From Methylobacterium symbioticum (GTDB taxonomy: Bacteria; Pseudomonadota; Alphaproteobacteria; Rhizobiales; Beijerinckiaceae), in NCBI RefSeq assembly GCF_902141845.1, contig NZ_CABFPH010000006.1, forward strand, positions 1 through 64,000: DNA of 64,000 bases, in the 5' to 3' direction. Below are positions 57,562 to 64,000 of the stretch, one piece after another (the first letter of the stretch is position 1; each line of letters starts with the position of its first letter). The translations under genes and the position numbers were made by a program. The notes below the pieces were generated by a model. That model was not told the origin of the DNA, ran no database searches, and saw only the letters and a list, made by a program, of their open reading frames with translations.

Positions 57562-58011
57562 TCAGGCGCACGATGAGTGATATAGGTGGCTTGTTTGTCT
57601 CCCGGTCGTCGCGATCATGACAAAGTGTGCCATGGCAGATGCAGGCTGTGGCGAGCCCGCGCTGCCTGCCGCGGAAGGCAAGCAGGCAGGTGCCGGCTGC
57701 GGCGCGAAGCGGAAGTGATGGTCGCCCAGCAGGATGCGGTCGCCGCATGTGTGGCAGAGGCGCAGGCGGTTTCCCCGCCAGCCGTCGCAGTTGATCATGC
57801 TCTTGCGACGCCGCTCCAACTCGGGACGGCGACCGAAGACCAAGCGACCGTTCCAACTCGTCCGGCAAAGGTCCATGGCTTCGAAGGTGGCGCCATTCAG
57901 GAACCACGCTTCGGCGATCTTGAGATGGGCAAGGCGCGCTTCGACGAGGCTGTGCAGAACCGTCTCCTGCAGAGCCGTCCCATGCACGTCCGAGGGGTAT
58001 TGCCGCCGCAT
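57562..58011 (-). CDS. Hypothetical protein with a Cys/His pair
   Basis: A 149-residue frame that reads like a real protein: VLHSLVEARLAHLKIAEAWF, NGATFEAMDLCRTSWNGRL and LRLCHTCGDRILLGDHHFRF. The CHTCG and GDHHF elements could make a zinc ribbon, but no family is recognised. The last 40 residues are less convincing. There is no signal peptide or membrane helix. It could be the 3' part of an older gene, as the neighbour upstream is itself a fragment. Confidence 0.45.
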   Translation of the reverse strand: MRRQYPSDVHGTALQETVLHSLVEARLAHLKIAEAWFLNGATFEAMDLCRTSWNGRLVFGRRPELERRRKSMINCDGWRGNRLRLCHTCGDRILLGDHHFRFAPQPAPACLPSAAGSAGSPQPASAMAHFVMIATTGRQTSHLYHSSCA

Positions 58012-58073
58012 CGCGGCAACAATCTCAATCAGGTGTCCCGGGACCTCGTGCGGAGGCTTCGGGCACCGGCCCC

Positions 58074-58340
58074 CTACTTCGTCTTCAAAAAATCATTCAC
58101 CTCGAGCAGCACGAACTCGTCGTCGTCCACTTGGTGCGTGTCCCGGCTGGCCGAAAACGGTAGATTGTTGTCGCTTCCGACGATGATGTGCCGGTCGTCG
58201 ACCTTGTCGAAGTTCTCGATCGTGAAGGCAAGCATACCTTCGGTCACCGGTTTGCGGGCCTTCTTTGCAGAATCCTTAATGCGCACCAGGCCGACGTAGC
58301 CGATCTTGCGCGCCTCGCCGCCCTGGTTGCCTTCGGTCAC
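58074..58340 (-). pseudogene. C-terminal fragment of a phytase-like esterase
   Basis: About 88 residues, with GEARKIGYVGLVRIKD, FTIENFDKVDDRHIIVGSDN and the ending DDDEFVLLEVNDFLKTK. The IVGSDNNLPFSASR stretch and the last strand match the C-terminus of esterase-like activity of phytase (Phytase-like) proteins, which are normally several hundred residues long. Everything upstream is missing; the coding match stops near 58340, where another hypothetical frame begins. A truncated relic. Confidence 0.65.
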
Positions 58341-58382
58341 CTCAGCCGACGCACGCTTGCGACGACTGCATGGCAGTAGACG

Positions 58383-58649
58383 TCACGCTGCTCGTTCGGG
58401 CCGTGCCAGCAGGATGGCGGCGCGGACCGCCGCCCGACGCAACTCGTCGGAGGCCCAGGGCTGCCGGAGTAGCTGATCGGCGAAAGGGTGGGCCTCGACC
58501 GCGGCCGAGGGGTCGATCCGATAGCCATCCCCGAAACCGATCATGCGCGGCCGCGGATCGGCCAGATAGGCATCCACCACCGCGCAGACGTCGTCGTCGA
58601 CGACGTCGAGCGTCGCCAGCAGATCGAGGGTCATGGGATCGGGCTTCAT
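58383..58649 (-). CDS. Small hypothetical protein
   Basis: An 88-residue frame starting at ATG 58649, which lacks a good ribosome site; an ATG 20 codons earlier is possible. The sequence is acidic and helical (LLATLDVVDDDVCAVVDAYL, HPFADQLLRQPWASDELRRA) with no signal peptide. I do not recognise a family. Its composition is protein-like, and its position just upstream of a gene fragment suggests it is a survivor of the same rearranged block. Confidence 0.45.
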   Translation of the reverse strand: MKPDPMTLDLLATLDVVDDDVCAVVDAYLADPRPRMIGFGDGYRIDPSAAVEAHPFADQLLRQPWASDELRRAAVRAAILLARPERAA

Positions 58650-58709
58650 CGCGACGCGCCCGGCGTGCCGCGCTGACCGTTCGGTGACCGCTGCCTTTCG
58701 CCTGCCCAT

Positions 58710-59387
58710 GGGACGACGGCAATCGGGTCCCGGTGGACCACCTCGGGCATCTGCAGTTCCTCGCTCGGCCCTTGCGGCACGACATCGTCGTGCGGAACGA
58801 CGGCTGCCTTCGCACCATCACGTGTGCCGGGACTGATCCCAACCTGAGTCGACAACTCGAAGCCGCGCTGCTGACGTTCACCGTGCAGGTTCCGCATGCC
58901 TTCTGCGATCTCGCCAGCTTCCCCGAACAACCGAGAGCGACGGATTATGCCGACTTCGGACGGTACTGTTGCGCCAGGTCAGCCGAGCAACTGGCAGGGA
59001 GGTGGACCGGGCGGCGAAGAGGCCGCGCCGACGATGCAGGTCGACAACTACGGCAATCATACCAAGATAATAGTCCATACCTTGCAAACATTCACTCGTC
59101 CAAGTGGCTTTCACGGCCGCCCCACCTGCGGAACAGCTTCAGATTTGATCGTCACCTATCGATCCGTCAAGTCCGGACTTAGCGCGATTTGCTCGGAAAT
59201 CATCGCAGACGACAACGTTTTTTAGAATTATACTATTATTTTTATGCCATCCGAAGTCGGCATACTTTGACATAAACTCGACATGGACGAGACAAACTGA
59301 CCGACTATCTCGTCTGTGGACGTGGCCGAGGCCCCGGGTAATCAGGGACCGGATCGTTGCCGCGCATGCCGACCGACCTGCCGCGAC
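58710..59387. other. Gap with one doubtful small frame
   Basis: From ATG 58947 a plus-strand frame of 92 codons (PTSDGTVAPGQPSNWQGG...NYGNHTKIIVHTLQTFT) could be a small protein but has a poor ribosome site. Bases 59220-59290 are AT-rich. Nothing else was recognised. Confidence 0.35.
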
Positions 59388-59600
59388 ATGCCGGTCGGCA
59401 CGGCACCGGTCTTTGGCATCGACGGAAGGGGAAGCACTTCGGCCTCAGCGTCCATAATTCCGAGCAAGAACACATTCACGGACGGTGCGACTCGACGCGA
59501 CGACCCGCGAGTTCGGGAAGTCGAGGAGAGATGCCCGATGGGAAATTGTCTCGATCCGGCTTTGGCTGCCATGCATGCAGGCCGGCCAAGGCAACCAGTC
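59388..59600 (+). pseudogene. Decayed third paralogue of the VDGHGN family
   Basis: The frame reads FGIDGRGSTSASASIIPSKN, then TFTDGATRRDDPRVREVEER. It lines up residue for residue with VDGHGN...VPNTGGVSGG...THSDDPRVREAQER of the proteins at 24436 and 27187. The signal peptide and the His-rich tail are not preserved, the key VDGHGN is changed to IDGRGS, and no proper start lies upstream. An IS5-family element has inserted 100 bases downstream. A relic gene. Confidence 0.6.
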
Positions 59601-59702
59601 GAGCCTCCGCACGGCAACCTCGCACGGAATGAACGACCGGCATGCGGATTCGGCCCTGCTCTTTTACTCACGCCGCCCGCCGCGGAAATCGACGGCATCC
59701 GC

Positions 59703-60626
59703 TTAGAGTCCGTCCGAGAAGTCAGGCTGAGCGGGCGAGGCGTCTGATGAGGATGATGACGGCTGCGGCGTAGAGGAAGGCTTTGGCGGAGGCGAGGGTC
59801 GCCTCCGGATCCTTCCAGAGACGTCGGTTGCGGCTGATCCAGGCAAAGAACCGTTCGACGACCCATCTGCGAGGATGCACGGCAAAGCCGACCTGTCCGG
59901 GCGGCTTGCGCACGATCTCGACGGCGATGATCGTCGCGGTCGCTGGCCTGTCGCCTGCATAGCCCGCATCGGCGAATGCTTTTGCGATGAACGGGAAAGT
60001 CCGGCGCGACAGGCGCAGCACCGGAACGGCTCTGTCGCGATCCTGCACGTCGGCTGGCTGCGGATCGAGCACGACGGCACGTCCATCCGTGTCGACCAGC
60101 GCTTGGCGCTTGCGGCCCTTGACCTTCTTACCGGCATCGTAGCCGCGCGGGCCGCCGCTCTCCGTCGTCTTGACGCTCTGGCTATCGAGCACCGCGGCAG
60201 ACGGCGAGGCCTCGCGTCCGACCCGTTGGCGGTCTGCCATGACGAGATGGTGGTTGATCCGGCCAAACAAGCCGGTGTCGCGCCAGCGGCTGAAGTAGCC
60301 ATACGTCGTGCTTCGTGGAGGTAGGTCCTTGGGGATCAGCCGCCACGCGATGCCGCCTCGTAGAACGTAGAAGATGGCGTTCAGGATCTCCCGCATCGTC
60401 CAGACGGGCGGTCGGCCGCACGAGGCGGGTTCCGGCATCAGCGGACCGATAAGTGCCCACTCGGCGTCTGTCAGATCAGTTTCATAGCGAAGGTCCGCGC
60501 GGCTATGCTGCCACCGGGTGGTCGGGGTCCACATGGCGCTTCCAGGTCAGGCTTCAGCACCCTCCTGGAATCACCGCCATCCCGGCCACTCAACCCCGCC
60601 TCAGACCCTTATTGGACGGGCACTTA
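59703..60626. mobile_element. IS5-family insertion sequence with target duplication
   Basis: One 918-base element (59706-60623) with imperfect terminal inverted repeats: left GAGTCCGTCCGAGAAG, right (reverse complement) GTGCCCGTCCAATAAG, 12 of 16 identical. The trinucleotide TTA is repeated at both edges (59703-59705 and 60624-60626) as a target duplication. It encodes one intact transposase on the minus strand. Preserved ends and duplication mean a recent, possibly active, insertion. Boundaries rest on inspection only. Confidence 0.8.
59722..60534 (-). CDS. IS5-family transposase
   Basis: A 270-residue DDE transposase. The N-terminal helix-turn-helix domain (DLTDAEWALIGPLMPEPAS, then MREILNAIFYVLRGGIAWRL) is of the DUF4096 type. 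The catalytic aspartates lie in AVLDSQSVKT and FADAGYAGD, and the glutamate in WVVERFFAWISRNRR (Y/R-ER-F motif). RGYDAGKKVKGRKRQALVD is the family's signature between them. It cuts and joins the ends of the surrounding element. Intact in a single frame, so no programmed frameshift is required. Its N-terminal domain is the one that resembles the C-terminal extension of both large serine recombinases at 2-6 kb. Confidence 0.93.
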   Translation of the reverse strand: MWTPTTRWQHSRADLRYETDLTDAEWALIGPLMPEPASCGRPPVWTMREILNAIFYVLRGGIAWRLIPKDLPPRSTTYGYFSRWRDTGLFGRINHHLVMADRQRVGREASPSAAVLDSQSVKTTESGGPRGYDAGKKVKGRKRQALVDTDGRAVVLDPQPADVQDRDRAVPVLRLSRRTFPFIAKAFADAGYAGDRPATATIIAVEIVRKPPGQVGFAVHPRRWVVERFFAWISRNRRLWKDPEATLASAKAFLYAAAVIILIRRLARSA

Positions 60627-62055
60627 GCTCGCGGTCACGGGACCACGAGAACCTCGACGCTTCCACCGTCACCTTCCGACCGCCGAAGTCAACGGAGTCA
60701 TCCCCTGTTCCTCGCAGCGGCGACTGCTGTCTCCGATTGTCGCGCCCCGTGTGACGGGCATGGCACAATCGCCCACCGCGAAGGCTTGTCGCTAGGGGGA
60801 ACACGACCGGACCGTCGGGCGTGTCTGAATCCGTCCTGGTACTCCACCGAAAGGCCGTGGCAGGTCGGAGACCGGAGCGGCGACCATCGGCAGGCTGCAA
60901 GGTGCCGAGCATCCAGTCTCGGAAACGGACCAGCGGAAGATCGGACGTGCGCGATACGACCGATTCCAAGGCCGAATGCGGGATGCTGCAGGAGATGAAC
61001 TCCAATCCGCATGCGGTGTCTCCGGCTCACGTTCGCCCTTGTGGATGGGTGGCGGATGACACTCCCGACTGCGCCGCCGGAAGATCGGGCGGTCGCAGTG
61101 TACGAATCAGGATTCGAGAGCGAGCAAACGCCACAGCCGGCTGGGCACGCCACTGACGAGCTTCGCGAGGGCTCGAAACATTCGTCCGGTGACGTGCCCG
61201 CCGTTGTCGTTCGCGGGGCCGGGAAGGTCGCTTGGCCAGCGCCGCCACCTGCGGCAACCGGACGGCGCACCTTCCATGGATCCCGTGGGTGCTACGTCAA
61301 GCTGATGGCGGCACGACATGCCTGGAGCATCCTTCGTAGGCCCCACTTTCGGCAAGCCGGCCCGCGGCGCGATGGTCGGCGAGGTCGGGAGTGCTGAGGC
61401 CGCCGCCGTACCGCGCCCAATCCTCGATGGAACGCGATCGTTTGGACGAAGGCCACCCTTCGGCCTTCGCCGATGGCTCCGCTCCGGATCGTATCCCGCG
61501 CCAGTCACGCGCGAGTTGCGCCGTCCGTGCCAATGCCGCCCTCATGCCGCTCCTTTTCACACGCTCGCTGCCGACCGTTCGCAAAGGCCCCGTGAGGGTC
61601 CGTGCCTTCGGCCTGCGCGCTCGCCCCGTCGCCGACGGCCTTGTCCATTGCGAACGCGGAACACCGCCTCGTAGGTCGACCCGAGGTTCCGGGATCGTGC
61701 GTGCCCATTCGCGAAACGGCAACCGCTGGTCCGGGCTTGGCAGGAAGGCGTCCGTGGGAGTGTCAGGGTTCTCCCGACAGCGCCACGGTCTTCTCCGACT
61801 GCCGGTCCCGACTGCCCGCCACAGATCACCGACCGAGCGGGACGAAGGTCGATGCCTTGACCCAAGGGCCTCGCCCGATCCCGGACGGAGATGGAGACGA
61901 AAGAGTCTTCATCGGTGCGGACCGTCCCGCAGGCGCGCCGTTAGGCCGTGCATGCGCGCCAAGCATCGGCAAGGCACGCCGCACCGCCGAAGCCGCTACG
62001 CGGTCGCCCCGACGCCGCGCGCGGTCCTCTTCACGGCCATCGAGGAGCCAAGACC
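60627..62055. other. Long gap with no supported gene
   Basis: About 1.4 kb downstream of the insertion sequence. Several frames are open on both strands but give arginine/proline-rich translations. No RNA gene, repeat or operator was recognised. The ribosome site of the next gene (CGAGGAGCC) lies at its end. Confidence 0.45.
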
Positions 62056-62460
62056 ATGAATCGTATTGCAATCGCCATTGCGGGGATATCGACCCTCGTC
62101 CTGCTCGGATCGTCGAGTGAAGCCAGGCCCCTTGGCGGAGGACACGGTTACGCCGGCCACCACGCCGTGGGCCACGGGCTTCGGGCAGGTCGTCGCGACT
62201 TCTATGGCTACGGATCGGCCGGCTTCGGCCACCGTTATCGCGGCCATCGCGGCGTCGGCTTCCGACAGGGGCACCATGGCTACGGGAGCCATCACGGCCG
62301 CTACGGATACGCCTTCGGTCATCGCGGCTTAGGCTTCGGCTTGGCCGCATCGGCATTCAGGCCCGCCTACCGTGGCCCGACTGACGGATACGGATATCCC
62401 TACGCACCGGTTGGCTACGGCTCCGGCGTGGGTCGGCCATATTGTGGGTGCGGCTACTGA
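62056..62460 (+). CDS. Secreted Gly/Tyr/His-rich protein
   Basis: A 134-residue protein. Signal peptide (AIAIAGISTLVLLGSSSEAR) with AGGAG upstream of ATG 62056. The mature part is low complexity, dominated by Gly, His, Tyr and Arg (GYAGHHAVGHGLRAGRRD, GHRYRGHRGVGFRQGHHGYG), and ends GRPYCGCGY with two cysteines. No enzyme domain is visible. Such proteins are common in Methylobacterium and could sit in the periplasm or at the surface; histidines could bind metal. The open frame extends upstream but without protein character. Similar in design to the 88-residue protein at 57095. Confidence 0.75.
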   Translation: MNRIAIAIAGISTLVLLGSSSEARPLGGGHGYAGHHAVGHGLRAGRRDFYGYGSAGFGHRYRGHRGVGFRQGHHGYGSHHGRYGYAFGHRGLGFGLAASAFRPAYRGPTDGYGYPYAPVGYGSGVGRPYCGCGY

Positions 62461-62553
62461 GACGCGGCCGCGAGGAATACCGGCGGCGCGGATGCCGCCC
62501 GGAGCGTCCTCTCCATCGAACCCTGACTTCACTCATGTCATCAGGCTAGTATT

Positions 62554-63075
62554 ATGAAGAAAATCATCGTCGGTGCTCTCGTCTCCAGCGTCATGCTCTC
62601 GGTCCCCGCGTTCGCGCAGGACAAGCAGCCGAGCCAGCCGTCCGATTCCCCAACGAAGTCCATGGCAACGCCGCCGGTCGGCACCGCGACGTCCCCAACC
62701 TCGAATGACGCCACGAGTGCTTCGACGGGAGGCGGCGGCCTGACGAGGGCCGACACGGCGACCGCCAAGATCAAGTTCGTCTCTGCGAAGCCGGCCGAGG
62801 TGACGTCCTCGAAGCTCGTGGGCAAGAATCTCTACAACAAGCAGAACGAGACGGTCGGTGAGATCGAGGATCTCGTCATGGAGAACGGCAAGACGGTGAC
62901 CGGTGTCGTCGTCAGCGTCGGCGGCTTCCTCGGCGTGGGCGAGCGCTACGTGCTGGTCGACCCGTCGTCGATCTTCCTGCAACGCGCGGACGGCAAGCTC
63001 AAGGCGTTGGTGGACGCCGACAAGGAAGCGCTGAAGAGTGCGCCCGAGTTCAAATACGACAGAAAGGCCATCTGA
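62554..63075 (+). CDS. Secreted PRC-barrel domain protein
   Basis: A 173-residue periplasmic protein. Signal peptide (KIIVGALVSSVMLSVPAFAQ), then a Ser/Thr/Pro-rich linker of about 60 residues, then a PRC-barrel domain: SSKLVGKNLYNKQNETVGEI followed by EDLVMENGKTVTGVVVSVGG and GERYVLVDPSSIFLQ. PRC barrels in secreted alphaproteobacterial proteins are of unknown role; in other settings they bind RNA or photosynthetic reaction centres. The gene is followed by a 10-pair hairpin. It lies 93 bases after the glycine-rich gene and may be co-transcribed with it. Confidence 0.85.
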   Translation: MKKIIVGALVSSVMLSVPAFAQDKQPSQPSDSPTKSMATPPVGTATSPTSNDATSASTGGGGLTRADTATAKIKFVSAKPAEVTSSKLVGKNLYNKQNETVGEIEDLVMENGKTVTGVVVSVGGFLGVGERYVLVDPSSIFLQRADGKLKALVDADKEALKSAPEFKYDRKAI

Positions 63076-63085
63076 TCGTCGGTCT

Positions 63086-63113
63086 GCGAGGGGCCGCCGA
63101 TATGGTCCCTCGC
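63086..63113 (+). terminator. Terminator-like hairpin after the PRC-barrel gene
   Basis: A 10-pair stem with one G-T pair and an 8-base loop begins 10 bases after the stop. It has no T tract. Confidence 0.55.
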
Positions 63114-63293
63114 AAGACCCACGTCCGATTCGTGAACGAGCGGATGCCACCTTGCCACAACGGTCAAGCTTCTTCCGCTTCATGCTCCGTCGGGACGAGC
63201 CTGACACCTGTCGGTGAGAACGGCGGCGTGGGATAAATTCCTTGCCGATCGCCTGCCGTGGGGACTACCCGAAGGCGTCACCAGGATTTCGGG

Positions 63294-63548
63294 ATGGCAA
63301 GAAGACCAGCGGCCATGATCATGCAAGTCATCAAACAAGGTGCGCGGGCCCGGATCCTCGGCCGACCGCGAGATGCCTGTCCCTATCCGGCGGATTCGCG
63401 CGAGCGCAGAGCTTGGTTCGAGGGTTTCGACGGATCCGCTTGGGATCACGATGCACCGCTCCCCGATCCGGACGTGACGGCCTCGGCTGGCACCTCGTCG
63501 GCGGGGAATGGCAGGGCCGCCTTGCACCCGGTGCGAGCGATGCCATAA
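63294..63548 (+). CDS. Small Rmf/CrpP-like protein
   Basis: An 84-residue protein. ATG 63294 has AGGA seven bases upstream. The core IKQGARARILGRPRDACPY followed by SRERRAWFEGFDGSAWD matches the pattern of the ribosome modulation factor family (G-x-x-A-R...CPY...R-x-x-W-x-x-G), members of which include Rmf and CrpP-type plasmid proteins. Rmf dimerises ribosomes in stationary phase; many alphaproteobacterial relatives are uncharacterised. The C-terminal 35 residues are less conserved. It stands alone, in a region of small accessory genes. Confidence 0.65.
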   Translation: MARRPAAMIMQVIKQGARARILGRPRDACPYPADSRERRAWFEGFDGSAWDHDAPLPDPDVTASAGTSSAGNGRAALHPVRAMP

Positions 63549-63628
63549 GCCATCAGCTTCGCCGCCTCCGACCTTCCCCCTCCCTGCAGCGCGACTTATG
63601 TCCAAGGCGGTAGCCCTTAGGCACGGCT

Positions 63629-63982
63629 ATGAATAATCGCGGGAAGGCCTCAGCAAAAGAAATGCGGTCACCTTCGCTCGAAGGCCGCGTTCTCGGCCGG
63701 TTGGAGCGCGTGGTCACCGTCCTCGTTGAAGCCGGGCTGCATGATCGCGACGCTGCGCCTCCAGATCTCATCGAGCGCCTGCGGCGGCTCGAGCGGGACG
63801 TGCTCGCGTCGGACGGCGACCGTCAGGCACTGCAGGTCATCGCGTCAGGCCGACGTCTTCTGGGTGACGACGCTGCACCGGCTTCGACCGAGGAGCTTTC
63901 GGCCACCGATCCGCGCGGGCAACTTCCGTGGAATGCGGACGTCGGGCCTGATGCCTGCGGCCGCACGCCTGGAAGGCGATAG
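63629..63982 (+). CDS. Hypothetical protein at the window end
   Basis: A 117-residue soluble protein. The middle is helical and charged (LEGRVLGRLERVVTVLVEAG, DLIERLRRLERDVLASDGDR), so a coiled coil or helical bundle is likely. No signal peptide, membrane helix or family is recognised. The start is ATG 63629 with no strong ribosome site. It ends 18 bases before the window ends and is probably complete. Confidence 0.5.
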   Translation: MNNRGKASAKEMRSPSLEGRVLGRLERVVTVLVEAGLHDRDAAPPDLIERLRRLERDVLASDGDRQALQVIASGRRLLGDDAAPASTEELSATDPRGQLPWNADVGPDACGRTPGRR

Positions 63983-64000
63983 GTACGCGTGGACTGCATC

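Overview
The window reads as accessory DNA (plasmid or genomic island) of a GC-rich alphaproteobacterium of the order Hyphomicrobiales, most like Methylobacterium/Methylorubrum. The clues are the Hyphomicrobiales-type porin whose mature end begins ADLPVKKAAP, a MucR-type regulator, a response regulator and kinase overlapping by GTGA, PepSY and PRC-barrel periplasmic proteins, and a dispersed two-hairpin repeat of a kind common in these genomes. No ribosomal, replication or core metabolic genes were seen.

Layout. 1-1.7 kb: end of a gene with an M41 (FtsH-like) peptidase domain and two small genes. 2.0-6.3 kb: two tandem large serine recombinases, each with an unusual C-terminal domain resembling the N-terminal DUF4096-type domain of IS5 transposases. 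6.4-11.1 kb: an island-like block with inverted-repeat operators, a GSU2403-fold nucleotidyltransferase, an ABC/AAA15-like ATPase and a TOPRIM/DUF4435-like partner (4-base overlap), then a convergent unknown gene; this block is the best candidate for an undescribed, possibly antiphage, system. 11.1-15.5 kb: decayed DNA, an MgtC-like gene and a thioredoxin-reductase-like pseudogene with an in-frame TGA. 15.5-18.9 kb: a MucR-like regulator and a divergent zntA-type ATPase/MerR regulator pair.

19.9-28.2 kb: a porin, a two-component system, small secreted VDGHGN proteins, a PepSY protein and an orphan FlgC homologue. 27.8-42.1 kb: two convergent heavy-metal efflux operons. The plus-strand one is small Cys/His protein, adaptor, CzcA-type RND pump, unknown, CDF transporter and a 56-residue membrane peptide. 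The minus-strand one is a small Cys-rich protein, a fused adaptor, a second RND pump of different metal-site class, a small periplasmic protein and a TolC-like channel. With zntA/merR this gives export at the inner membrane (P-type ATPase, CDF) and across the envelope (RND-adaptor-TolC). The kinase-regulator pair and small His/Cys-rich secreted proteins may sense or buffer metal, which is inference.

43-64 kb: envelope genes (acyltransferase-SGNH, YoaK, OprB porin, phospholipase D, Na/Ca exchanger, DedA, MscS, glycine-rich secreted proteins, PRC barrel, an Rmf-like protein) alternating with fragments of older genes (YeiH, FlgC, phytase-like, third VDGHGN paralogue) and one intact IS5-family element with a target duplication. 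Long gaps without genes and repeated truncation point to a turnover zone.
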